From Polytrichum commune (taxonomy: Eukaryota; Streptophyta; Polytrichopsida; Polytrichales; Polytrichaceae), in NCBI GenBank assembly GCA_950295325.1, contig OX485809.1, positions 2,728,001-2,792,000 of the forward strand: 64,000 nucleotides of DNA. Direction: 5' to 3'. Below the pieces are notes generated by a model. The model had not been told where the DNA came from, ran no database searches, and saw only the letters and a list, made by a program, of their open reading frames with translations. Below are positions 22,421 through 34,500 of this stretch, piece after piece (the first letter of the stretch is position 1; every line of letters starts with the position of its first letter). The position numbers and the translations under genes are program-made.

Positions 22421-22494
22421 CCCACAATAACCTTAACAAGTTTAAGGCGCAATCAACTCAACTCAACTTAGATTAAGGTAGATGGGTCCTTAAG

Positions 22495-22860
22495 TGGCTT
22501 GTTTTCTTCATCGGACCCTTATATTTGATTGGCATGTATTTTGGTGATGATCAAAGAGCAAACATCATAAAGACACATGTTTTAGAGAGATTGGACTATG
22601 TCTTCAAATATCAATAATAACTCTTCACTCAACAATGCACACAATTGGGAGGAACCTATGTATTCTGTCAAGAAATTAGCAAACATGTACTTGCAATAAC
22701 CATAACTGGATGACACGAGGTCCGATTTCCAAACCGGTTTTTGCGGATGTTTCATCGAAGCTTTGCTAATGCAACACAAGTTTTTTTTTGGTGTAAATCT
22801 AATTGGTAGAATTTGGAGAACATGAACAAGGAACCAAAGAACACCTACATACCTTAAGTT
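22495..22860. repeat. Dispersed repeat, copy B
   Basis: Direct copy of the 22150 repeat, with ATGATCAAAGAGCAAACATCAT, ACACAATTGGGAGGA, AACATGTACTTGCAATAACC and TTTGGAGAACATGAACA blocks. It carries an extra block at about 22725-22790. A third relative lies at 61425-61640. Confidence 0.7.
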
Positions 22861-22950
22861 AGGTTGTCAAATGTTGTGGTCATGAGCCCTCACGAGAGAA
22901 AGAAGGGAAAGAAAGCAAAGAGAGAGTGACACTCCATGCATTCCTTGCGA

Positions 22951-22952
<2 letters not shown>

Positions 22953-22987
<35 letters not shown>
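22953..22987. repeat. (CT)n microsatellite in the probable 5' UTR
   Basis: About seventeen CT units end roughly 55 bases before the ATG at 23041. Pyrimidine tracts of this kind are frequent in plant leaders. Confidence 0.95.
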
Positions 22988-22990
<3 letters not shown>

Positions 22991-23040
22991 GCTTAGCTTA
23001 GCTTTCCTTCTCTTGAATCATCGCAGCCATCGCCATAGCA

Positions 23041-26000
23041 ATGGTAGGGTTTCTGAAGCTGGCGGGACTTCGCGCTTCCGTTCTCGCTCACACTTCCCCG
23101 TTGCGTGCAATGGCGGCATCTCGCTCCTTCGCCGCCGCCATCTCCTCCAAGGCTGCCACTCCCTCGCAGGAAGAGGTACCATTTTTCTTTTTCTTTTCTT
23201 TTTTCTTGTTGATTTGATCTTGGTAAGGGCTTGTAAGGATTTTGAACGGGGATCTCGGCGATGAGATTTTTTCTTGTGACGATCGCCGCCCTTACATGCG
23301 AAGAATTACTCTGTTTTAAACACATCAGGAAATGGTGCACGAGAAGACTTTTATGTGGAAAAAAGTGAACATATTACTGATAGAAAGGCAGGGGTCAATC
23401 GGAGCATTTTTACTGAGGAAGTGCTCAATATGTTTCAATGCACAGTACTTTAAGTGTTTGGAATTGTGAAAGTTTTGCGACGTCGAGAGAATGTTCACTA
23501 GGTGTATCCAGAGTTTGTGGTTTGAGTCAGAAGTCGTTCTATGAATTTTGTGTGGAGGTGGATCCGTGGAAGTGCAATTTTCTATGGAAGAAGCATACTC
23601 TGTGTTCGCCACTTCCATGTGCGAAGAATTGCTCTGTTCTCGCATCAGTAAATGGTGCACGGGAGGATTTTATGTGGAAAGGGTGAACTTGTAACTTGTT
23701 GAAAGGCATGGGTCAATCAGAGAATTTTACTGAATAGGTGGTTTAAATGCTTTATTGCACAATGTCTGAGGTTTTAGAATTGTGAAAGTTTTGCTACGTT
23801 GAGAGGATGTTGATGGATCACCAGGTGTATTCAGAGTCTGTGGTTTGAATCTAAAGCCGTTCTATAAATTTTATGTCAAGGTGGATCCGAGGAAGAGCAA
23901 ATTTTCCACTGAAGATGAAAATGAATTCATGCTACTTTTATACTCTTTTGCGAAGTCTCAGGTGCATTTCACACTGAATAAAGTGCAAGCCACTGAAAAT
24001 TGGAGTTTTTGTTGCAGGTTCTTGTTGAAGATGGCTTTGCAGCAAAGGTTGCCATTTTAAATAGGCCTAAGAAGCTGAATGCTGTCAATGAAAACATGGT
24101 AAGTTTTATATTGTGATATCACCTTAAATTATGAGGTGCAAGGTGGATGCATTTGCATTTGCTAATTCTGATGAAATTGTGAATTTGAGTAATTTGATGA
24201 AGTGTAATTTGACAAGACCTTTATTGCTCTTTACAATTTAAGATGTGAAGAGCTGAGGAAATTCTGTTCTTTGTAAGTTCTTTGATTGGCTGATGATTGA
24301 GTGGAATGGATGAAAAATCTCCATAACTATTCTATAGCAAGAAAAGATCATATTTGCAATGTTCTTGTGCAAGAAACCTGTGAGCTTAGGCTGGTACTTC
24401 GGAAGGCTTTACAAGAAAAGTCATTATAATGGATGCATTTCCAGATTGATCGGTTACTCGAACTGTACGAGAAGTGGGAGAAGGACAAGAGTGTGCGCAT
24501 GGTGATTATTGCGGTAAGCTCTCCTTAATCTTTGGAAAGTACTTATTTGTTCACTGATTAAGGATCTGTACATTCCTAGTCATATACCAAAATGAGGGTC
24601 TTTGGTTGATTTGGCAATGTGTGTTACTTTTGCAAGGGCGTTGGTCGTGGATTTTGTGCTGGTGGTGATGTGGCAGCAGTTTATCATATGGTGAAGGCAG
24701 GTTAGCATGCATGGCTACCTACAATATGTGAATTCATCCTGGCAGACTCAATCTGCTACTTTAATATTGACATTATTGTGTTTAGGATGCTGTCCTGTAA
24801 TTTGCCTCTCTTTGTTGTGTACATGAATATTTAATCACTCTGACTGGAAAATCCCTTCTCACGGAGCGTGTATATGTTGTGCACAGGAGAAGGCCACCGA
24901 GGGAATTCTTTTTTCGCTAAGGAATATCATCTGAATTATATTCTGGGAACATTCAGGAAAATCCATGTACGTCTACATTGTAACTTGCAAATTCTGTGAG
25001 TGAATTGTGGTAGTGGCTTCACATGTTATTAGGTGGTGTAACATGAATGATTGAAATGGGATTGACGTTTGCCATCCCTTCAATCAAGGTATATATGATG
25101 TTGTTCAAGAAATTGGTGGTTCTTCCTTGACATGTTTTGGGCTAATGCTCTTAAGATAAATTTGGCAGGTGGCCCTTCTAGATGGAGTAGTAATGGGTGG
25201 GGGTAATGGGATCTCAATTCATGGAAAGTTCCGAGTTGCAACAGAAAACACTGTAAGTAGAAATGTTTGACTGGCTATTCTATCTTGTCATACCTCTGAG
25301 ATTCTGATTTTTGGCCAAGGTTATGATGCTAAGTGCAAGGGAAAACGTGTAAAGGTGTTACATTGGGGTAGGTTGTCCAACTTGAAGCTAGAAGCTAGGA
25401 AATAAGGGATAAGGCCTCAAATAAATGAATATAATGGGTACAGTGAAGTATCAGTAATGTGCCTGCTCTTACATACAAACTGATTGTGGTTTGATTATGA
25501 TGTATAAATTTGAAATGTTTGTTTCAGGTGTGGGCTATGCCTGAGACTGCTATAGGGCTTCACCCTGATGTTGGGGCCTCCTATTTCCTCCCACGGTTAC
25601 CAGGCCACTTAGGTCTGTTTATAAACCTATGATTTACACCCTTTATATGTGAGACTCAATGTCGCTCAACATATGTATTGTGAGTTTTAGAACTAGTTGC
25701 TAGTGATCCTTGTACGTAGCGATGTTCTCTTTATATCCTGCAAGTGTTGTACTGGTTTTGTGGTGATTAAACATGATCATTATAGTTGTCCGTTTTCTGA
25801 TTGAATTTCATTTACTTTTTTGAAATTTGTATATTATTTCAGGGTTGAAATGTGGGAGGATGTTCTAATCAGTTGTGGGAGATTGGCAGGTGAATACTTG
25901 GGCCTCACAGGGGCACGTCTTGATGGAGCAGACATGCTCTCTTGTGGACTTGCCACACATTTTGTACCCTCTCAGGTGATCCTGTTTACCAAGTAGAGTT

Positions 26001-28411
26001 TCTTGATGATGTTATTGACTTTTGGACACACGAAAAGTCAGTGTCAGTTGAATGCCCATTACAGGCGCCCTGTATGTTGTTTACATGGATTTTGTAGAAA
26101 GGCATTGAGTCACACTTGCCAGGCAGATCTGCACCTGTTAGCATTGGATGTGTTCATTTGAGGAGCAGGTAACAAAAAAGTTGTCACATTAAGCAGCACT
26201 TGAGTGAGTTGTGCCTTTTGCACCATCGCACTCAACCCATTCTTTAGGTATTCATAGTACAATTGATGGCTTTGCAAAAAAAGTGGCAAACCTTAATCCC
26301 TACACTAGCTCTACAAGACACATGGGAACAGCCACCTCCTCTTAAGCTGAACTGCACAAAATGAATCTGTGAAATTCAAGATCCTTTCTATGGAAATGTA
26401 CTAGGCTTGCTAATGTGTCATATGTTTGTTGTTTCTGCACCCATCATTTGAGTGGTTCTGAAATACTTGTGTAATGTGCAGAGACTGGCTGACCTTGAAG
26501 AACGTCTTGGTGGGCTTAATACTGGAGATGCCGAGGTCGTAGGGATAGCCATTGATGAGTTTTGTGATGTTGTTTACCCTGGGGAAAAGAGCCCTTTGCA
26601 TCGGTATGGGGCATGCATCTCTTTATTTTCCGTTTTGTGGCTCCTTCCCCATCTAAGTTCCAACATTTTCATGGGTTTTTTTTGTTTTGTATTTCATATT
26701 TTGAAACTGATTTCATCTTCCTATGCTCTTTCTCATCTGTAATAATGTTATCAGTTTTAGAGTTTGACTTGTGATTTAAATACCCTTGCATTCTACTCTT
26801 CTTAAAGGCTATTGAAGTTTTTTTTTGCAATTTTTGAAAAAGGGTTAAGGTTTCTTTTACTATAAAAAGATGCGTGAAACTAAATTTTATGTTTGTGTGG
26901 ATGTATAGGAGGGAGGTTATTGATCACTGTTTTGAGAAGGATACAGTTGAGGAGATTTTTGAGGAACTTGTAAGTTGATTATGTCCTGGGATCCCTTGTA
27001 ACTTAGTCAGAGGATGCTGTTGATGAGGTTGATGCTCATTAGTTATGTGAATTGCGGAATTTTAATGTTTTTGTTACAATAAACTATGTCCATCTCTCCC
27101 GGTGACAAAGATTAACAGTGCATAATTTGATGAATTTTCGATTTGCAATTGATGAATCATACCAAATATGTCTGACAAGTTTTTTCCTGACATTGCACAT
27201 CATGCAGGAGACCTCAGCTGTAAGCTCTGAAGATGAGTGGTACAAGAATACACTAGATACGATGAAGAAATTTTCTCCCACAAGTCTCAAAGTGACGTTG
27301 AGATCTGTGAGCTCATACTTCTACACCTGCTCCAAGTTGTTCTTGAAAGTAACAAATTTGGTGTAGCAAAAGCCAAAGATGGATTTTCTTATGTATTGCA
27401 CATGTTTTATTGTACTAAAATGTGACCAAAATTGATTTCTTTTATACAGTTGTTTGCTTACTTATTTGTTTCTGATTTCAGATTCGTGAAGGTAGGCAGC
27501 AGTCTCTTGCTCAGTGCTTAGAGCGTGAGTACCGGCTAAGTGTGCGTGCAGTCAATGCAACGTATACTACTGACTTTTACGAGGTAGGCTTCATAAATTC
27601 TGATTTTAGAAATTCCATTTGTGTGCTTTCTTTGACTTCAATTCGTCAGAAATGTTCCAGACAACAACGGAAGCTGTTGACTTGCATTGTCCATATACTT
27701 CCGGATGTGCACCATATCACTTTAAGGAGTAAGACTTCTGTAGAGTTTGCAGTTAATGGTTTTTTTGTTTTTTCTTCCCCTCAGCTCATATTTCTCCTCT
27801 GCAATTTTTTTGACAGGGCTGTCGCGCTCTTCTGGTAGAGAAGGACAACAACCCCAAGGTATCCTTTTTTCCCTGAAAATTACTGAAATCTGCCAGGATG
27901 GTTTTGATCTATATGTTTTTTTTGTTTTTCAAAATTTTAGAGCACTCTGTTACTAAACCAAATTTAGTTAGACTGAGACATACATCTCAATATGCAAGTG
28001 GCCAGCGTTAAATGTATAGTCACTGTTATTACATGCCCTTCAGGGTTCAATACCTTTTCAGAGCTAATTCAACATTCAGCTAATAATTTGTTTAACATCG
28101 ATTCAATTCGTATATTTTGCAACTATAAATCATAGACAGGAGATCAAAACCCTATGTTTGATAGGTATTGATTCCATGGTGTAGTTTGATGTGATTGAAT
28201 CAATTTGAAGTCCATGATATGTGGATCTGGAGATTTTTGATGTTTAATTAGACTTCCATGTATGCAGTGGGTTCCCCCAACGTTGCCAGAGGTAACATCG
28301 GAGATGGTGGATCGCATTTTCGCTCCATTTGAAGCAGAGGAGAAAGAGTCAGAGTTAAATCTACCTGTCCAAGAGCGCGAAGGTAGGCCACGAGGCCGTG
28401 CAAGGTTGTGA
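23041..28411 (+). CDS. 3-hydroxyisobutyryl-CoA hydrolase-like, mitochondrial, 417 aa, 14 exons
   Basis: Exons: 23041-23175, 24018-24098, 24445-24513, 24637-24700, 24887-24966, 25169-25252, 25528-25612, 25890-25975, 26482-26603, 26909-26969, 27208-27306, 27482-27583, 27817-27858, 28268-28411. All junctions are GT-AG and phases close without a stop, ending at TGA 28409. Exon 1 encodes an Arg/Ser/Ala-rich, acid-free leader typical of mitochondrial import. The body is the crotonase fold: FCAGGDVAA at about 101-109, the oxyanion-hole region [20 protein letters not shown] from about 150, and [20 protein letters not shown] from about 175 with the Glu (177) and Asp (185) expected of hydrolases. The late [14 protein letters not shown] and [19 protein letters not shown] motifs separate this group from enoyl-CoA hydratases. 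It would hydrolyse 3-hydroxyisobutyryl-CoA in valine breakdown. The C-terminal tail is Arg/Gly-rich. Confidence 0.93.
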
Positions 28412-28599
28412 CAAGGTTAGTATAGTTAGCTGGGAAATGGTACAGGAACTAGTCCTACGTGATGGAATTATTCCATCACAGCAATAGCTCTTTCTTTATT
28501 CCGAGTATTGAGGGGTGATAGGTCCCAGAAGAAATTTACAACCAACATACCACAATGATGGTCAACACAGAAAATTCAAGATTAACCAATATGCAATAT

Positions 28600-29250
28600 G
28601 CTTCAGAGACCTCGTACTGCATTTTTCTTAAGGTATGTGGCCCTATCGTGAGCACTATTAAGTTCCAACTCCAGACATTTCTGGCAGTCAGACTGGCTCA
28701 GGAATCGACTCATCCTAGTAGCAATTACAGATCACAAAGTTTGTTATTTCAAGTTTCAGAATCAGAGTTGAGATGGTGTCTATATCTTGAGCACATATCT
28801 TATGTGCATGTTGTCAGTTTCGTACATAATTAAGTCTACCCATGAATGCTGAGGATTGGGATCCTTTTGCATACAATAATTTCTTGTGGCTCAATTCCTT
28901 ACCTCTTTGGAACATTTCAAGAGGTTTTAGGATTTCTCCATGGGTGTCTTGGTGAGATTCATTGAGTTGTCCAAATTCTCATGCTTTGGGATGGTGTGCA
29001 GTTTCATGTATATTCATCAAGACATTTACATAAATTAGCGTTATAGGAGACTTAACCATGCAGGTTTATTATGAGTAAGGTCTGTGGCCCTATTGTGGGC
29101 ACTTCAACTCCACGGACAATTTTGGCTGTTGGATTGAATGGGCAAGTGTCTCATCTGGTAGCAAGTAGCAATTAGGAATGACACAGATATTCTTCTCAAG
29201 CTTCACAATCAGTAATCTCTCTTGATTGTGTTTATTATTGAACCAGGAAT
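28600..29250. repeat. Imperfect direct duplication (about 170 bp, two copies)
   Basis: GTATGTGGCCCTATCGTGAG at about 28632 and GTCTGTGGCCCTATTGTGGG at about 29080 are followed by the same order of motifs (GCACTT-AACTCC, ATTT-TGGC, CATC-TAGTAGCAA, TTCAAG-TTCA-AATCAG). Homology is moderate, so age or origin is unclear. Confidence 0.45.
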
Positions 29251-29425
29251 GGTTCATTCATTTTGAGAACATAGTCCAATCTCTATGTGACACATGTCTT
29301 CTTGGTGTTTGTTCTTGCTAACAAGCCTGGACTTATACCAGTCAAATTGTAGGAGTTCGATTCAGAAGAGAGATCACATAAGGCCCGCATTCCATAGAGA
29401 CAAATTACCACCAGGAGCATGTTCT

Positions 29426-29539
29426 TAGGGTGGGTTTGCATGTAAGCCACTCGTCCACCAGATTCTACTCAAAGTGTAGATGCCACCAGGTGAAATCTAC
29501 AGTTCCACTAGATTCTGGTTACATGGAAACTAACCCTTA
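29426..29539. mobile_element. Miniature TIR element of about 114 bp
   Basis: The left end is TAGGGTGGGTTTGCATGTAA. The right end, reverse-complemented, is TAAGGGTTAGTTTCCATGTAA. The TAGGG-T-GGTTT start is like that of plant hAT miniature elements. No clean target duplication is visible. Confidence 0.5.
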
Positions 29540-31545
29540 ATGACAGTCTTCACTCCAATTGAAGTAACAAATACGTCAAAATGTAACATACGGAAAGGTG
29601 AGAGTAGTAGGAAGTGGAAGCCCATTTGTGGGAGTATTCCTTTCCTGTCACGAACCGTTTTGTGATGTGGGGGTCATTACTGTGATTTATATGTATTTTG
29701 ATGTTGTGAGTTTCTCAAATTCTCAATTTTAGTTGAATGGATGGTAATTATTTACACAAGATGATCCAGATTAGATTAATTTACTCTCAACTCAACAAGA
29801 ACTTCATGTTGAGTTGTTTCAGTTAATGACTTTGATTGTGATTAAAAGTCTACCCAAGGTGTGCATGTTACAAAAGGACTTTGACTTGATATGTACAGGT
29901 AGAAGATAGTACAAGTATATATGAACAAACAGGGGATGTTATGCCTCACTCATCCCACTGCTTGCAAAAAAATCATTTGGCTTCTGCAAACTTGCTCATC
30001 ATGTGTTGCTTGCCGCGAGAGAAGTCTCTGAAATCCATCTGTAGGCATTCTTATTTCTGAGCTGGTCTGCAACTCTGCACAGGCTAAACCATGAGGTTGA
30101 TCTTACCCTGCAATTCCAAGGCTACCAGAGTTAGTAGGGTTTCCACTTCAGATGTGAACATTGACTAGAATTGGGACTGGAAAAGGATTAGACACAAAAT
30201 ATCCATCAGAATGTAGATTGCGTCTGAAAGAATGGCAGGGTAGTAACTTTTTAGAATTGGGCTATGCAAATTTGGAGTTCCAGCTGTGTAAGGGTGCCAC
30301 ACAGGTGTTTTGCAGCTTCTTGAAGAAGCTCCACAAACCAATCCCAGTGCTTTGAGAGGACCTTGTTGGGTTCTGTGGTTGTGGACATGTTTATATTTAC
30401 TATTCCACATTAATTTCCCACCCAGTTGCAACAAAAGGCAGTGAGGAAGAATTTCCTGACCTTGCATGTTGAAACATTTGATGAGCTCTTGCATTGTCAA
30501 ATCATCAGCACAGTTGGAGTCTGTGCATGCACAATACATCCTGATTCAGGCCCGTTGTTCATGCTAGCCCACCTGGCTTTTTAGTGCACCTGAATGGCTT
30601 GACATCCTATACCAAATTAACGTGATATTTAATACCAAGTGAAAGCAACAAAAGCCATATTTTGGTATGGTCCTGAAGTCCATTCATTAAGCATGCATAT
30701 GTTATGTAGAGGGTATTGCATCTATAAGGTTAATCAGAGAGGTTGGATTTTCAAACTGAATGAGGGGGAGAACTTGAAATACTTTTGAGATCAGCTTGTT
30801 CCTCTTGATGACTTCCAGATGAAGCATGTGCATGTTCTTGATGATTTGCCAGGACGAATGGAGAATGCTTCAAAGTTAGCGCTCTACCTAATTCAGTTGG
30901 AATTGGCTTGTTAGTGCAATCCATAACTAGAAATAATATCGCCACAGTTAAATCAGTGGAGCGTGAACAGTTTGTTTACAATACATACCAAGTACATTTT
31001 GATGAACATCCTTTGATGTATAGCACTTTAGACAAGTAAAGGTTGACACTCCTTACAATAACTTCTACTAGGGTATTAATAATTGATGTGTCAAGAAAAG
31101 AGAGTTACTTGTATATGCAAGGCAAATTCAACTTTAAAACACAATGAAGTGGTTCCCTCTGACCACCTTTGCAGCAAAGCCCTTCCCACCCACAAAGCCT
31201 AAATTTCATCCAGAACTTTATTGCCCACAATATTGAGAGAGGCAACTACCCAACCTCACAAATCGAGTGACTGTGGACTTTAGAGGATCTTCTCTCTCAA
31301 TGATGAACATTTACGATGTATATAGTGTACATGGACTTTTGGGTGGGATGAGCATGCGGCATTGGTCCAAAAGAAAACAACTTATTGAGAGAATCATTTA
31401 GCATTGACCATAGGAGTCGCTCTTAAGATGAGAAAAATACCTGTCTTCGCAAGGGAACTTGGGCATTGCTTGAACCCCACGTACTTCCATGGTGGTTGCA
31501 AGCAGTTTTGGTGATTTCCTGTGCTGATGGATTTAGTAGAATTCT

Positions 31546-34500
31546 TCAGCCGTAATGCATCTGTGTGGGAGACAACTGGAGCTTTCGCCGTGTATTCCTC
31601 TCATGGCTATCTATCTCATGGGCTCCAAACTCCAAAGGATGATTGTTGTGTGGGCTGTTGACGTAATTGTTATACTCAACAAGGGGGGAGTATAAGAGCC
31701 CTTTGGAATCCACACCTTGAAGTGGCTCAAATGTCGAGGTCCAGTTTGGCGAGGCATATTGATTTGGAGGCCTTGAACCCCCAGCTGATCTGCTGTTCAG
31801 ATCTGTCTCCACCACATTGACACCACTCCTCCCAGACATCTCATAAGAAATATGTCCCTTTCCTCCACCTTGCCATTGATCAGTACCAAGAGGAGCACCT
31901 TGATTTGATAGCTTCATGGGTGTATTGTAAGTGGACGAGTTTCTGGATGATGCCTGTAGCATACTTATGGTTTCCAGCTGCCTTTGCATGTCCTCTTCCC
32001 ACTCAGATCTCAAGCTTTGTTGTTCTTCCATGCGGCACAAAAGCTGGACTTTATCAATTATCACGCCTTCAGGATCTTGTGACTCATTCTCATAAGCATT
32101 TTGCAGGTGGCTAGCTAGTCCTTCTTCTATTTGTTCCATTAAGCTCAACCGAGCAGAAAGAGCATTAAGAGCTTGCTGCACTTGTGATGTAAACCCAGCT
32201 GAGGGTGGGAATGATAGAAGAGCATGCTCAGTCCGCTGCAATCTGCTGCGGCTAGCTTCTCTAGCATGCATCAGACTTGTCATCACATTCTCCAATCTCT
32301 TCCTGCTTGGGGCTCCATTCCCTTCATGAATGTGGGCACAGCTATCACCTACCAACTTTCCTGGTGTAATTTGGGTGGATGCTTCCAGGCTTGAAGTTGG
32401 TGATGATATTAACATCGTGGAGCCGAATGGTTCATCCCAATTTTCATTCGTAACTGTGTTGTGGTCTGCATGCCAATGATGATACCCTTTCGGGGTTTTG
32501 CTTGATCCCTTATCATGGCCCCCGCCATGGCTACTACTTTCTAATCCACCTTTAAGTGCCGAGAATGAGAAGTCCTGCTCATTGGCGTTGCTTCTTTCAT
32601 TTGGAGCCACCTCGAATTTTGGACGCCAGCCATGAACTTCCCCAATTACCCGTGCCTTTTCTCTTCTCTTTTTAATCTCCTCCCAAGCCATTCGGTTCTC
32701 TGCATCCTTAAGCATGTTGTCAGCTTTTGCAGCATGCTTCATACTGGCATGAGAATGTTCTATTTGCTCTCTCTGGAGTGCATCATGCAGCATCTTCAAT
32801 TGTGCCCTCTCTTTTGTCAGGTCTGTTTTCTGCCTCCTGATGGCCTCTGTAGTCGAAGTGATCTCCCTCTCCCTCTCTTTGAGATTTGTATCACGTTGAA
32901 TCTCCTTGTTCATCATGTTTGATTCCCACTGGCCACTGCTGGTCCCTGCTTTGGCACGTTCAGCATCCACTGCTCTCTTGGCAGCCTGTTGTATCATTTC
33001 CATGGCTTGAGCCTTTTCCTGGTCTAACATATTTTTCATGGTTTCCAGCTGCTTGGCTTCTTCAGCTAATTTTGCTTCTTTAGCAGCAACAGAGGCTTCT
33101 GCATCCTTCTGGGCTGCAATAAGCCGCTTCCGCTCCTCCTCCAAGGCCTCTCTCTCTCTATATCAGACAGTTCGCATCACCCCAGTAAAATTCAGGTTGA
33201 AAATAGAAGTTGCACTTTATGTTGGATAAGTTGATTCTTATTAAGGGGTTAAATAAGCAAGATTCAAAGATTTCCAGCCAGGAAACAGTATCAAACTTTC
33301 AAGCGGGGGACAGCTATTAACCTGGATGCATTTTGAGCAGTAAGAGAAGCATCTGAAACCATCAACTTTGTGGCCTTCAGCTGTGCTGTGAGAGTCATCT
33401 TCACCTCCTGAACCGCTTTCCTCGTCTCTTCCTAAAAGTTGAACATAAAGAATTGAGCACATTTAAAATTGTGCACCATGAAATCGTGCCTCGGTTATCT
33501 TCATTACATGGAGATGGGGAGGATTAGAACAGAAACGTGTTAAGGACCTTGATGGACCCAATTTAAAAAAAAATCTAGGTACTATCCAAAGTCTCAAGAC
33601 TTATCTTAGCCTTGAATTGGAAACTTCCTACCAGGTCTTCCTGCTGTAGTTTCAAATTAGCTCTCTCTTGAGAAATCTTCGCAGCCTCTTTTTGAATCGT
33701 GTCTTCCATCTGTTTCAGGCGTTCTTCCATAGCATTATCACTTTGTTTGTGTACCAGTGTAGATTGAGCTCGTAGCTCCTGGGACCCATTTTCAAAGCCT
33801 GCAAGTCGATCTATTCCTTTGGCTGATTTGCTTACCCACTGCAACATCTCAGTCTGCACCTGGCCATAGCATTATCCTCTTTGTAAGGAAGCATACTACA
33901 TCTGGAAAGGAATTCTAAATACAAAGAAACTTAGATATGTAATTTGTAAATACTTAGGAAGACAAATTAAAAACCATAAGCCAATCTCTATTACATCAAA
34001 AGTTCGAACTTTGTATTTTTACACTGTTTATGGTATTTAGGGTCACAGGCCTGATAGTGTCACCTACCCTATCATGAGGCCTATGTGTAGGTTAACCTGA
34101 TAATCAACACCTTGACCATTAATATAACCATGTGACACTTGGCATTGGTGTGCTCAATAATATACTGGCATTAGTATGTTCATGAATATTATGAAGCCTA
34201 TGCCTAGGTTAAACAATGGTCAACAAGTTGATCACAAGTGTAAACACATTACCTCGGGGAGTGCACTTAAAGTTAAGACTAGGAATCACGTGAGTGCGTA
34301 CTTTTGACCCCCCTATGTATGTACTAAAAAATCATCTAAAAATTGTAAAAAAAATATGAAGTTGTTAAACACAATCTAAAGTTCTTGTTGTATAAATTTC
34401 AAAAAATAATAAATTTTAAATATTTTTAAATAGATTTTTGAAGCAAAAAACAATGCATTTTAGTTCAAACTTCTATCATTTTTTTTAATAATTTTTAAAA

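Larger units (their letters stand above)
28412..31540. other. Spacer between the hydrolase and the coiled-coil gene
   Basis: It holds the 3' UTRs of two genes that converge here. I find no supported coding region. It includes a short TIR element (29426-29539) and an imperfect direct duplication listed separately. Confidence 0.6.

Noticed and set aside
30161-30539. Overlapping open frames on both strands in the 28-31 kb spacer
   Set aside because: No recognisable sequence, and they overlap each other on opposite strands without support for either.
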